Shown here: in pieces, positions 23,820-34,902 of the stretch
Layout of the letters: each line of letters begins with the position of its first letter
How positions within the stretch are numbered: position 1 is the stretch's first letter
Source: Heliocidaris tuberculata
Lineage: Eukaryota; Echinodermata; Echinoidea; Camarodonta; Echinometridae
Assembly (NCBI GenBank): GCA_025618425.1
Contig: CM046842.1
Coordinates: forward strand, 31,544,885 to 31,608,884
DNA length: 64,000 bases
Direction: 5' to 3'
The notes under the pieces: model-generated
What the model was told of the DNA's origin: nothing
What the model saw: the letters and a program-made list of their open reading frames with translations, nothing else
Databases searched by the model: none
Translations under genes and position numbers: made by a program

Positions 23820-24288
23820 AGGTATATGTTCTGCAAAATGATGCATGTACATGCACTTGTGTAAAATATTATATGTGAAAGTCCAATGCTGAAGCGGGCA
23901 CAGCTGGCAAAATATCAGATTCACTGTCATACAAAATATCCATGATACTATGAGACAACACTGTTATGTACACTGTGAAAATGTATATTTTACAAAATTT
24001 GGGGCAATAATAGTGTTACCTGTACATCGTAATATTCCTTTTGACTGTTGTGTACTTCTATAGTTCTGTTCATATTTAGTAGATATATGTAGTATATGAA
24101 TAACAGACCCTATTGTTGAATTCTTAATGGACCTGTAAGTTTGTAAGATGGAAATCAGTACTTGAAAGCCGTAATGATAAGATGTTGATGGGAGTAGTTC
24201 AAAATGACAGAAGATTGCCATTTCTTTCCCTCTTTTCTCGTTCACGTTTTACTTGTAAATTTCTTGTCAATTTGGGTATAAATCAAGT
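23820..24288. other. No gene seen
   Basis: AT-rich sequence without exon-like frames. It may be 3' flanking DNA of the V-ATPase gene. Confidence 0.4.
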
Positions 24289-24292
24289 TTAA

Positions 24293-24876
24293 AGGGAAAT
24301 CCAACCTTGATAGCAAGTTGCTCTGAAAGAAAGAGGGAAAATCAGAGAAGCAGATTGGTGAAAGTTTGAACGAAATCGGACAAGCAATAAGAAAGTTATG
24401 AATTTTTGAAAGTTGTAATCACTTTGCATATGGGAATTTCAAATCGGCCGAATAGGTAATGTCACTGTGATGTAGCTGTGGACAACTCCCCCATTCGCTC
24501 TAACACAAAAAATGACTAAAATGTCACTTTTTTCCAAAATGCATTACTCAGTAGGAGCTTTTCGTTCATGAGGACCTATTACAATATGCTATCTCCAATA
24601 TATTTTGAGTACTGCCCTGAGGGTAAAAGCGCCTTGAAGAAAACCGCAAATTAATGATATTTTTATGTGCGACAAATGGGAGAGTTGTCCACAAAAATGT
24701 CACAATTGACTCACGAAATTGCCAATTTGAGATTCGCATAGATGTAGTGATCTCATTTTTCAAACATCCATAACTTTCTTAGTCCTTGTCCGACTTCTTT
24801 CAAACTTTCACCATCCTGTTTTTCTTATTTTTGTCCTTTCACACAAATCATCTTATTACAAAGGTTGGATTGCCCT
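24293..24876. mobile_element. Palindromic TTAA-flanked MITE, family C, copy 3
   Basis: It begins AGGGAAATCCAACCTTG and ends AAAGGTTGGATTGCCCT, with TTAA at 24289-24292 and 24877-24880. It is closely similar to the copies in V-ATPase intron 1. Confidence 0.85.
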
Positions 24877-24941
24877 TTAACTCGATACCTTCATCACCTC
24901 CTGTGCTGTGGGCATGTAAGTGTTGAACTATGTGTTTAGAC

Positions 24942-25372
24942 GAATTCTCTGTATTCGCAGTACGGTGCGCCACCTATCGGGACGCCAACCTCTGGGGTCG
25001 ACACAAAATCTGTGCTACTGCGGCAGCATCATTGCATGGCCATTTTATCCACTGTATATGTATGTCTTTCATCCATGGGTATTTCTCCAAATTTTAGTTT
25101 GGAATTGCGTGGGAGTAGCATTCTGATGCTTCACAGATGAAAACCAAGGTAAAAATAGAGGGAGCATTCGGCGCAAAATTGTCCAAATATCGTAAGAAAA
25201 TATGTGGCATGCATTGTTTTCATTAAATGTGTAGTAGCTAGGCAAGCGAAGCCCTAGGATTTTTTTCCCTTCCAGCTTCACGATGATGACTGATTCCCTT
25301 GAGGCATTGAGGATTTCCTCCTGTTTGTTGCACCCGATTGGTGGCGCACCATGTTGCAAATACTGAGAATTC
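24942..25372. mobile_element. MITE with ~38-bp inverted ends around GGTGGCGCACC
   Basis: Left AATTCTCTGTATTCGCAG, then GGTGCGCCACCTATCGGG; right CCCGATTGGTGGCGCACC, then GCAAATACTGAGAATT. Its right terminus overlaps the left terminus of the next element by a few bases. Confidence 0.75.
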
Positions 25373-25720
25373 TCCCTATCGCATATACATGTAGCTCTCC
25401 GAATCCGAACGCATGCGGCGCTCTAATTTTTGGGCATGTGATTGCTGGCAACTGAGCTTCCGGGTCCGGAATAATAATTGTGTTTTTATACAGTTGATAT
25501 TTAAATGGAATTCTTCTGTGAAGCCACCCAATGTGGGATGTTGAGCCGACGATGCAAAACGTGTTTTCAGCAGAACAATCATGCACGAAAAAAGCAAGGA
25601 AATGTATGCTCGCTATAGCTATAGACTGGAACCGGAACTTTATGTGCCAACATCGTTGTCCCCGATATCGGAATCGGGAGCTGATATCGGCTGATATCGG
25701 CTATATGCGATAGGGAGAAT
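25369..25720. mobile_element. MITE with ATTCTCCCTATCGCATATA ends, copy 1
   Basis: 19-bp inverted ends ATTCTCCCTATCGCATATA and TATATGCGATAGGGAGAAT. The interior contains GCATGCGGCGCTCTAATTTT and GATATCGGCTGATATCGGC iterations. The copy at 54052-54484 is longer by an internal segment of roughly 60-80 bp. Confidence 0.85.
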
Positions 25721-26185
25721 TATGGCGGCGCTTTTCTTTATTTTACAGGAAAAGGTACCTTCCTGGGGAAGTTTATTCCAGTGAGAGATATTGCATGCTC
25801 AATTGAGTAAAGAAAACAAAGCATTACAAGTCAAAATCTTACTGTAGAAAGTTCATATTTGACAATTGTTAAGAAAAATAATTGATGACACAGAAGTAGT
25901 TAAACATTTAAAGCAATTCGTTTACAATCGCACGGTCGAATACAATGACAGTTGTTCAATCAAGATGTGAGATCTAGTTAATATCCTCCTCACTCTACGT
26001 ATACATTTTTGTATCCTTTTTTGTCACGTGCTAGAGGTGCTTTTATTCAAAATTTCTTTGATGATATTTCCGTTCTTAGATATATTAATGATTAACCTGT
26101 AATTTGTCTCCTTCATTGTGCGATAAGGACTGATTTCGAAAATGATTTCGAAAATGTTTTCATTTAATGCAATAAGTGGTGTTAT
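25721..26185. other. No gene seen
   Basis: AT-rich unique-looking sequence without coding evidence. Confidence 0.4.
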
Positions 26186-26187
26186 TA

Positions 26188-26361
26188 CAGTGGAACCTCG
26201 TTATAAAGAACACTGTTATAACAAACTCTCGTTGTAATAAGGTAATTTTCCGGTCCCTCTTCTTTGTATTCTATTGTTTTTTAGCCCTGATATAACAAGG
26301 TTTCGATATAAAGAGGTATTTTCCTTGGTCCCAAGGAGTTTGTTCCAACGAGGTTTCACTG
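26188..26361. mobile_element. Pogo/Tc1-like MITE with TA duplication
   Basis: Ends CAGTGGAACCTCGTT and AACGAGGTTTCACTG are flanked by TA on both sides. CAGTGxAACCTCGTTATA-type ends are characteristic of pogo/Tigger-like elements. About 174 bp, no transposase. Confidence 0.8.
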
Positions 26362-27325
26362 TATTCGTTGTTATGGCTGCAGACCAGAGCTATACATACA
26401 GAGAGTCGAGACACAGGAAGTCCCTTCGGATTGGTCAGTCATTTCATGAAGCTTCAAATAGTTCCCTCCCATAGAGAATGTATGTGGGAGGGAACTATTG
26501 GGAGCTCCATGATCCGACATGTTTTAAACTAAGACCGCATACACATGTATGCGTATTATGCGCGTGTGACAACTCTCTCTTTCAAGCGCTCTGGTGCAGA
26601 CAAATGATAATCTGTAGGCACTGACTCTATTTTCTATTTCTGTAAAGCCTAACTTGGCCAATGTCTGGCTGTGTCAAAACAGAGTATATGGAGTGCAGGA
26701 GACAGTGCAGTCTACAAAGTCTTACTGTTCAGACACTGTAATGCGTTTCAACTGGCAAAGTTTTGAGCCTGCAAAACAGATGGATGACTAGATTTCATGT
26801 ATTTTGCATACTTTATACATTGATAAATGGTACAATATCATTTCAACGTCCTTTTGGTATTCAACATGGAACATTGTCTGTGGAGAGCCAGAAGGGCGTT
26901 AACTACATCTGGTTCATCGGCAATGGCATGCTAATTCTGGAAGGGTGTGTAGGTCTTTCCCCCCTCCGCACTGTCTCTCTGTATGGACTTGAAAATCAGA
27001 GCACCTTTTTTTGTCAGTACCCAGTGTTGGTCTCTGTATTATGCAAATTTTATGTGTAGAGTAAATATTACATTCCAGTGTCTCGAAAAATTCAAGTTCA
27101 GCTCAAATTTGTATGAGTCGCAAGGGTGCTAAGAGGACAGTCCACCCTGGTATTAAGTTGATTTGAATAAAAGAAGAAAAATGAGAGAAACGGATTAGTT
27201 GAAGGTTTGAGCAAAATCTGACAAGAATAAGAAAGTTATGAATTTTTGAAGTTGAAATCAAACACAAGTTGATATGCATTGAAACAAGGGGAAGCCGATA
27301 ATGGTAACCCATTACGTACGGGAAC
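26362..27325. other. No gene seen; one short repeated motif and a family D fragment
   Basis: A repeated phrase (GTGGAGAGCCAGAAGGGCG followed by TTAACT, near 26879) recurs at 27684, 28125 and 30313. 27130-27260 is a fragment of the family D MITE. The frame at 26763-27059 has no recognised motif. Confidence 0.4.
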
Positions 27326-27327
27326 CA

Positions 27328-27466
27328 TGGCCATGTGTTATCAATAACAAATTACGATAATTGTTATAAGCTACTGAAATCCTTGCATTTGATTGGCTGT
27401 GAGCCAAATTGTCATAGAAATGAAGCAGTTGTTATTAATAATGAGCTTTATGAAGCGTTGCCCTGG
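27328..27466. mobile_element. GATTGGCTGA-core MITE, copy 3
   Basis: GTTATCAATAACAAATTACG at the left; core CCTTGCATTTGATTGGCTG; AGCTTTATGAAGCG at the right. Ends are more decayed than in other copies. Confidence 0.7.
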
Positions 27467-27504
27467 TGGTTTCTACATTAAGCATAGGGGAATGAAAGAG
27501 TTTA

Positions 27505-27653
27505 GGGCCCCGTTTCATAAAACTTGTTATCAGTAACAACTGGCGCCTTCCTATGACAAATTTGCTCTCAGCCAATCGGATGCAAGGATTTCAGTAGCTT
27601 ATAACAGTGATTGTAACTTGTTATTGATAACAAATTTTAGGAAACGGGGCCCT
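27505..27653. mobile_element. GATTGGCTGA-core MITE, copy 4 (reverse orientation)
   Basis: GGGCCCCGTTTCATAAAAC and TTTTAGGAAACGGGGCCC are inverted ends. The core appears as CTCAGCCAATCGGATGCAAGG. It lies 40 bp from copy 3 but is inverted relative to it. Confidence 0.85.
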
Positions 27654-28700
27654 GTAGTCATAGGGTTGATTGTATCGACTGTTGAGAGGCAGAAGGGCGT
27701 TAACTTGTATCACTTTACATAGAGGTTACAACCTTTTGGCTCACAGCATTTCTATACTATAGAAATGGGTTTATCTTTTGACTTACATAGATCGTTGTTG
27801 CAAAGACCAGGGCTGCGTGACAGGAAGACTTGCGATCAATAGCTAAATGGCAATGGCCAGTCAAGATCATAGTGTTCATAAGGCTGACCATCAAACCAAT
27901 TAGAATGGTTGTTTGTTTCAAGTTTTCAGTTGATTGCTAACTTTTGGGTTACGCAGCCCATGTCTATTCTGCTCTCACATGCAGCATCTTTATCTATAGT
28001 TGTCTCTCTCCACCCAGGAGTATATGTGTTTTTTTCCTTTCAGTGCATGGAGGTGCTCTAGCTGCAGAGCTAACAACTGATCGATAAATGTTTCTTGTTT
28101 GATGAAGAAGATGCCTCGAATCGTCTGTGGAGAGTCTAAAAGGCATTCAACTTCTGGCTCCTAGCAGAGGAAATGGTTCTGGAAATTATCGGGGGGGGGG
28201 GGGGGGGGGGAGATAAAGGAAAATGCCAAGAAAGGGAAGAGTTGTGAAGACGATGGGCATATTGAGAGACAAAAAAAATAGTAACTAAATTCTATTTGTT
28301 CTCTACTTGTTGATCATGTTGGTATGGTGGGGTAAATGAAAGTCAACTTATATGTATTACTATTCTTCAAACAAAAGAGTTATATATATGAAATATGATT
28401 ATATGTTATGGTATTGTTATTGAAATATATATGGTAACAAAAGTGAATTTTCGTCCTTTTCTGTGTTTTATCATGTGACTGGAACTGATTTGTATCCACA
28501 TTCATTATAAAAGTTACGCTTATAAGTCATCATTTTATAAGGTACAAGTGTAAATAATTTACAAAGAGAAATGCAATTACAGGATTAATGATTTTTTTAA
28601 TTGTAATTTTTCTTAACACATTCTTTTGAAGACAGAAAAAACCCATTACCAACAAACAGCAAAACAAACATAATCTGGAATGTGTAAGCATATATCTCAC
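27654..28700. other. No gene seen; 20-plus-base G run
   Basis: It holds a G run at about 28190-28210 and two occurrences of the GAGAGnCnnAAGGnGTTnAACT phrase. No exon or RNA gene was recognised. Confidence 0.4.
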
Positions 28701-28701
28701 T

Positions 28702-28960
28702 CACTAGCATAGCTGGGGGGGGGGGGGGCAGGGGGGCAGAGTGCCACCCCCCCCCCCCGTCAAATTAACCTCAAATTTTTTTTTTGAGCTTTTTTTTTGT
28801 TGCTTGCTTGTCAGAGAATTATGGAGGTAAACATGTGATAACCCTCCCCCCCCCCTCCCTCCGAGCAAGTTTTGGAGGGCTGGCGAGAAGAAAAAAAAAT
28901 ACGGGTCTACCTTCAAGCAGAATTTGCCCCCCTTGTAAAAAACTCCTAGCTACGCCACTG
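28702..28960. mobile_element. hAT-like element with exact ATCTCACT duplication
   Basis: The 8-bp target duplication ATCTCACT is exact (28694-28701 and 28961-28968). The right end CCTAGCTACGCCACTG is well kept; the left CACTAGCATAGCTGGG is a decayed inverted copy. The interior contains G/C runs and GCTTGTCAGAGAATTATGGAG, shared with the GGCGGATCCAGG family. Confidence 0.82.
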
Positions 28961-29236
28961 ATCTCACTGCTCATGTGGGTACGATGATGGGCCAGAAACT
29001 TAATGTGGAAACCGGAAGGCTTATGTTTCAGTAAAATACCACAGCCCCCGCGCGCCCCTGCCCAGCGGTGAAATTGTACCTGTATATATGCCCATCACAA
29101 CCACACACTAACCCTGTTGTGAATATGAATGGTGATTACCTAATCACAGCGGTATAAACTGTCACTGTGATAAAATGCATTCTTTCACTTATTTCAATTT
29201 GCAACCCTCTGATTTCATTACAAAAAGTAAACTACT

Positions 29237-30006
29237 ATTTCACAAAATGATATTTTTGAAGAGCTTCATTCCAAAAGGTGTTAAATCCACATTTAGCGGT
29301 TTTGAGTAAATTAAGGTTCTTTCATTTACCAGATTCCCTTGTCCATTGTGACTATATTTTGATATACATGTATATGGTTGAGCTATTGTCTTAGATTAAT
29401 TACAAAAATGTTTTTAAAAATGTAGCGATGATTTTCAGTTTCTAAGAAATTTTTATAATTTCAATTTCCATGGATTTAGCTCCTTTTGATACGAAACCTT
29501 AGTCGATTGTCTTTTTTCTGCACAATGAAATATCTTTAACAACTGGAATTCAACACGAAACACATTAATATTTCCAGCAGAGTACATTGTACATCTTTTC
29601 AGATGTTTATGAAAATAATATTTTAAACGAAATTGTCATAATCTTCTCATTTTTTCTAAAGACAGGCATTTTTTATGTTTCATTCTAAAAGGCGATAAAT
29701 CCAAAAATATTCATGAAAATATTAAAACTCGATTAAATTGATCAAACTTTCGCACAGATGATCTAGACTGGTAGCCGCACCATATGCGTGAAAATCTTAA
29801 TACATAGCTTTAGGGAATGTGGTTAAATTAAAAAATCCTAAATAACCATAGTGGATTTAGCTCCTTTTGAAAATAAACTTGAAATTGTAACCATGTTTTT
29901 AACGCATTTGATTCATATGTTCGAGATGCACATATTTATCTTTAAAAATCGATTTCGGCCCAAAACGGATTAAGATCCTTTTGGAATTAAGCTCTTCATT
30001 TTGTTA
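29237..30006. mobile_element. Element with inverted ends and five iterated GGATTTAGCTCCTTTTGA motifs
   Basis: The left end (AATGATATTTTTGAAGAGC...) and right end (GAATTAAGCTCTTCATTTTG) are inverted relatives. Inside, variants of GGATTTAGCTCCTTTTGA occur at 29269-29288 (reverse), 29472-29489, 29682-29702 (reverse), 29853-29870 and 29967-29987. No frame. Possibly a transposon with sub-terminal binding sites; this is inference. Confidence 0.6.
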
Positions 30007-30535
30007 AATCTACTAGAAATGATAAAATACGAGAGACAGGCTTAAATTAGGTACATTAAACACAAAAATGATGGTACATGTACTACCACAATCATTCACC
30101 TCACAGTGTCATGATTTTTACTCCATGTTCCTTGGGAAAATGGTGATACATGTACATTTGAGCATCTGTTAGATTACTTTTACATGATACATGCATTCAA
30201 TTTGGTTCTAGCATTTAAGTAACAATAATCTGGTAGTATATAGACGATAGGGAAGACGTGATTTTGAAATTAGAAAATGTAAAGTTTGACTATAACTGGA
30301 GCAGATCGTCTGCTTCGAGCCAGAAGGCCATTAACTCATATACGTTTACATAGAATTAAGACCCGTGTGGCTCTCAAAAGAAGAGGTTTTGAACTGAGTG
30401 GGGGGGGGGGGGGGGGGGGATAATTCATGAGTAATTTCAAATAACAGACGTGTCTGATTAGTCTCAGTTCATCATACAATGTCTACATCTGTATCTGTGA
30501 TTGATGATTTATTTGACCTGACTACTAAGAAAGCA
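30007..30535. other. No gene seen; G run
   Basis: AT-rich sequence with a repeat of the CAGAAGGCCATTAACTC phrase (30321) and a G run near 30401-30419. Confidence 0.4.
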
Positions 30536-30539
30536 CAAG

Positions 30540-30716
30540 CTCGTTGGTAAGCAACCAAGGGTACCCACGACCTCAAGTCCTATCCAAGGGAATTCGTAAT
30601 GAATGAATGATTAACGCCGTAGCAAAGAGCACTATCGCATCAACTTGGTTTCGAACCCGGGACCTCTCTGTTACGAGACCACCAGCTGCTACACCACTGA
30701 GCCATCGTGCCTACCC
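30540..30716 (-). mobile_element. tRNA-derived SINE
   Basis: On the minus strand it begins GGGTAGGCACGATGGCTCAG with a box A-like TGGCTCAGTGGTGTAGC, then a box B-like GGGTTCGAAACC, followed by a body ending in a GAATGAATGATTAACG-type region. Pol III promoter boxes in tRNA order support a SINE. Confidence 0.75.
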
Positions 30717-30909
30717 GAATCCAGTTTTTCTAATCTTCCCATCGGCTAAAAGCGTAGCATGTTCTTTTCCTGTAGCAAAGAGCATAACTATTATCCTCTT
30801 CTTCATCACACTGATGTAATAAGAACCGTCTCCTGCACCTCGCAACTATACCCGCTATAGTCAAGGTGCATTTACAGTCGGTGCTAATACTCTTTGGAAT
30901 AATCTTCCC

Positions 30910-31310
30910 TTAACCCTTTCGAGACAATCAATTGACCACATTTTGTGGTTTGGCTCAATAACTTTTGATTCAGAGCTCTAAAAAAATATACCAGATACAT
31001 GAGTAGAAAGAGCAAAAATTACTGCACACTCTATGTCCATTTTTGTTGCATGACCATCATATTGTGTTTGACACCAGGAAATTTAAAAAGGAGAATAAGC
31101 TTTAAAATTCTTAAATTGGCAACACGTTGAGAGGTTTAAAATTATTGTTTGTTTTTTTTAAATCAAAATTGGCAATTTTTAAAACTTTTCCACAAAATTA
31201 CACCTTATTAGAACCACGTAGGACTAACAGAAAAAAAATATTACTGTTGCCAATTTGAAGAACAAAATGTGATAAATTAAACCATTATAAAATTCCTGTC
31301 CTGAAAGGGT
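30910..31310 (+). repeat. Dispersed repeat with CCACATTTTGTGG, copy 2
   Basis: AACCCTTTCGAGACAATC at the left and CCTGTCCTGAAAGGGTG at the right. The interior is closely similar to 23406-23815. Confidence 0.75.
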
Positions 31311-31596
31311 GAAACATCCTCGAGGCCAAATCCTTCTTCAGTCGTTCAAATACATGCTTAATACTCATTTGTTTGTAATTTTTAAGTCTTGAGCTTTTAG
31401 AAGTAATCCATTATCTTTGTACATATTTGACTACGTTAATATTTAAGCCATATTATATAACTGAACTACTTATCCATTTCTTGTATTCAATCTTCATCAT
31501 TTTTGTACAACGCTTTGAAACATTGTTCAAAGTGCTTTATAAATACCATGTATTATTATTTCCATTATTCTTAGGCCAGATGGCTGCTTTTTATCA

Positions 31597-31621
31597 TATA
31601 TATATATATATATATATATAA

Positions 31622-31662
<41 letters not shown>

Positions 31663-31707
31663 TATAATATATAATAATGATAATAATAATAATAATAATA
31701 TATATAA

Positions 31708-31771
<64 letters not shown>
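31597..31771. repeat. (TA)n / (TAA)n microsatellite
   Basis: A (TA)n tract, then (AAT)n, then a second (TA)n tract of about 60 bp. Frames of alternating Tyr/Ile here are artefacts. Confidence 0.95.
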
Positions 31772-31775
<4 letters not shown>

Positions 31776-33030
31776 TTCTGTGTCTTTTATGCATTAATTA
31801 TTATTTTTTGTATGAATATAACTCTGGCATGCACGTCAACGTATACCGTAAATTATAATGAAGCGCATTTCAGTGTTTTTGTCATTTGAAATATAGATTT
31901 TATTTTGAATAGATTATTTCCAAATATATATACGGGTATCTAATATCAACAGTGGCATATTCAGGCCGAGGCTTTAATGGGGGGGGGGGGGAGTGCATCC
32001 CGTGTATTTCATGCACGTTAGCTTTTAGGTCAGTATATGAGAGGAAGGAGACATGTGCAACATTTTTTCTGAAGAGGGAGGGGTGTCAATAACTTCTCAA
32101 ACATGCAGGCATTGGGTGACGAACACACCTAGCATACCGAAAAATAATCGCCTGTGCTTTGCCAAACTGAAAAAGTGACTGTATTAAATGAAGTCAATGG
32201 GTATCATATCTATTTAGAAACAGTTGGAAGAAATGCGTAAAATTGAAGCGAATCATGTACTTTAACAGATGCGCTCTGCTATTTTTTGTACAATTTAAAT
32301 ACACTTTCCATTCATCACTTATTTATCATATGACACATAATTTCATGTCCAAGAAATGTCGGTTTGTTATGTCATCAAATAATAGGTACTGTTTTTTTTT
32401 TTGTTCTGTTTTTGTTTTTTTACAAATCTATAGCACTATTTCTTTGTTATTGTTAATGATAAACCTTCATTTCAGTAAATCTATTTTAATTTGGGTGAAT
32501 TTAACCTCTTATTCAGGTAATATGGTCAACCAAATCTACATGTAGCCTAAATCTAATTAAGTAAATTCGTCCAATTCAATCCATTCAATCAAAGAAGTAG
32601 CAATTAATTAATGGCTCAGTGATACGGAGCAATGGTCTCGTAATCGTGGAGACTGGTTCGTAATCAAGTCGGAAGGGGTGGTGTCTGACCACAATGTGCA
32701 GAAAAATCAACCCCATACATTCCCCAAAAAGGCAACTACAAGAAGAAAAGACCACAATTTGCAGAAAAGTCAACCCCAAACATTCCCATAAAAAGGCCAC
32801 TACAAAATCCTCAGATTTTGAATTTTGACAGAGACAAAAGAAGAAGAAGAAGAAAAAAAAAAAAGAAACGTGGTCGTCATAATTTTGTCAACTTTGTAGA
32901 CATGATATCCCTAGGATAGGACGTCAAGGACTTAAAACACTAGGGGAAATGGTTTCTTTACTAGACGTACAAGTATAATACTCCCTTAAATATTTTAGAA
33001 GACAGATTAAAAAATGAAATAATAATTCAA
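31772..33030. other. No gene; SINE-like fragment and a local duplication
   Basis: A degenerate tRNA-like piece (TGGCTCAGTGATACGG ... GGTTCGTAATC) lies near 32610-32675. It is followed by two related ~60-bp pieces (GACCACAATTTGCAGAAAAG at 32750, GACCACAATGTGCAGAAAAA at 32687). A G run is at 31980. Confidence 0.45.
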
Positions 33031-33097
33031 TCAACGGAAATTGATTCCCATGTCGTCCTCCTCGTCGAGGAGGATATCGAATCTTATATCGTCGTCA

Positions 33098-33499
33098 TTA
33101 TCGTTGATCAGCATGGTCAACGATGTCGAGGAGCATATCAGGGATCGCCTCTTCCATGATATCAGGTAAATCGGGTGATGAGTCACTGATCTTGGTTGCC
33201 GTGTGCTTCGCGTTGCGCAGATCTGCAATTGTGAGTTTCTTCGGCGGTTTGTGCAGATCTGAGATCTTCCTTGGCACGTTGCGCAGCTTGGCAAGAGTGA
33301 GTTTCTCAGTTCTTGGAGCGTTTTTCTCCTTGTGTCTTTGAGTTTGGAGGAGACGCTCCTCCTCATGAGTATACACATGATCTCCTCGCTGGTTCCTAGT
33401 TGTACCCCACTGTCCCGAACAGCGTAAGAATATGACAGATAAAATAATGAGAAGCGTTCCCCCTAAATAGACGGCTCCAACCAAGTGCGATCTCGTCAT
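33098..33499 (-). CDS. Possible small single-pass membrane protein with an internal repeat
   Basis: Not a recognised family. The open frame continues upstream to 33541, but that part lies in a SINE-like repeat, so the ATG at 33499 (MTRSHLVGAVYLGG...) is preferred, giving about 133 residues. A hydrophobic segment (about residues 6-26, HLVGAVYLGGTLLIILSVIF) is followed by a charged tail containing two related units, EKLTLAKLRNVPRKISD and KKLTIADLRNAKHTATKISD. An overlapping minus frame ending at 33031 encodes an acidic tail (NDNDDDIRFDILLDEEDD), so a one-base frameshift may have shortened the protein. It could also be a pseudogene or one exon of a larger gene. Confidence 0.35.
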   Translation of the reverse strand: MTRSHLVGAVYLGGTLLIILSVIFLRCSGQWGTTRNQRGDHVYTHEEERLLQTQRHKEKNAPRTEKLTLAKLRNVPRKISDLHKPPKKLTIADLRNAKHTATKISDSSPDLPDIMEEAIPDMLLDIVDHADQR

Positions 33500-33730
33500 A
33501 ATATTGAATATTATTCCGCTTTTGTACAGAGCATGGAACATTATGATAACATCATCTCTATGCGAATTCTGAAGTACTTTGGAAATATCATCCTGTTCTT
33601 AGCTTCGTCAACCGTTATCAGTGCACAGGTATATGATCCTGACAAGCAACATACTTCGTCCTCCTGGGTCGAGAATGGCAAATGTAGTTTAATGTCACCA
33701 TGATGGACACTATAATCTTAACTAGTGATT
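33500..33730. mobile_element. SINE-body fragment
   Basis: ATTATTCCGCTTTTGTACAG ... GCATGGAACATTATGATAAC ... CTGGGTCGAGAATGGCAAATG matches the SINE body at 61690-61880 and the tail piece at 36760-36825. Confidence 0.6.
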
Positions 33731-33989
33731 CGAAGGAGATTCGTGGCTGCCGACTCGTTTAGAAGCTTATTATGAGCTGTCATTGGCGATCCTGTCAAGG
33801 CATATTTTTCCTTTCATTGTAACAGTTATACATGTTCTATTCATAGTTGACGAATTCAATCAAATCAAATCAAATCAAAACAAATCAAGCATCCTAGCGT
33901 AAATTTGTAATCAGCATGCCCTTATCACATGTCTATATGGGAATCAAAGAACACTTCATCTGTTGTGTGTGCGTTACGTACAGGTCCTT

Positions 33990-34645
33990 GAATTCGTTCT
34001 CATATTCCTCGGATGTACAACAATATGTACAGTCCCTCTCTTCATCTTCGCTCTTGTGATCTGTTGTCTACAAAATGAGAACTCAGTATGTTATGGAAAC
34101 TCGGCAGAAGACATACCTACTAAAGCTGGGTTACACCAAACTGTAATTCCAATCTTCCTCTATAGAATCATGTATGGCATAGAAAGTAGTATTCAAAAAA
34201 AAATTCCCAGAACTCCCTCTCCATATATTCGCTCTTGTGATGGGCTATTTACTTTCAAAACTCAACTAATTACACATTAAAGATGGGTTAATACACCAAG
34301 CTGCAATTCCAATCTTTCTTTATCTGTTTATAGAATCAATGAATGCCAGCATCATGGCATAGAAAGTAGTATTCGGTCTCACCTCCACGTATGCAACTAA
34401 ATATTGGCGCTCGATCATTAAAAAAAAACAATTCCGGAACTTCCTCTTCACATTCGCTTCACACTCGACTTTCAAAACCCAGCTAAATTAAGTCATATCT
34501 ATCATGTGTATTAAAGACGGTAAGAACTAGCTGCCATTGATTCTTTCTCTATGATTTGATTATGCACTGCTGAACACAGAGTAGCATACAGTCTCACGGC
34601 ACCATCTGCAAATAGGTAATGACGCTCTACAAAATTCCCAGATTG
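33990..34645 (+). repeat. Degenerate ~150-230-bp tandem repeat, three or more units
   Basis: Units start near 34125, 34280 and 34515, sharing AAAGnnGGGTTAnACCAA, GCAATTCCAATCTT, GGCATAGAAAGTAGTATTC and ACTTTCAAAACTCA. A partial earlier unit (TTCGCTCTTGTGAT) begins near 34040. A hydrophobic frame after an acceptor-like TTACGTACAG at about 33983 (VLEFVLIFLGCTTICTVPLF) is noted, but too weak to call an exon. Confidence 0.65.
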
Positions 34646-34681
34646 GACTGCACCAGTGTGATTTACACTATGCAGTAATGA

Positions 34682-34902
34682 CTATAGCGTATAGCCAGAC
34701 ATGTTGAAAGGGAGAGGTGAGGGGGGGGGGGGGGGGGGGGTTTACACTTAGCGTAGGGGGTAAGGGTACAGGTAGGGTGGGGTTCAGGTCTTTACCCCTA
34801 AGTTCAGTGGATGACTTGTTTTCTTTCTTTTTTAAAGGATGAACAAGGGGGGGGGGGGAGGCATGACCCCCTTGTGCCACCCTGGCTATACGCCTATAGA
34901 TG
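34682..34902. mobile_element. Short element with inverted ends and G runs
   Basis: TATAGCGTATAGCCAGACATG at the left (first 20 bases considered) and CTGGCTATACGCCTATAG at the right are inverted relatives. The interior is two G runs and low-complexity sequence. Confidence 0.6.

Noticed and set aside
34120..34280. Coding exon in the 33963-34280 frame
   Set aside because: The later part of the frame lies in a degenerate tandem repeat, and no donor or neighbouring exon could be matched.
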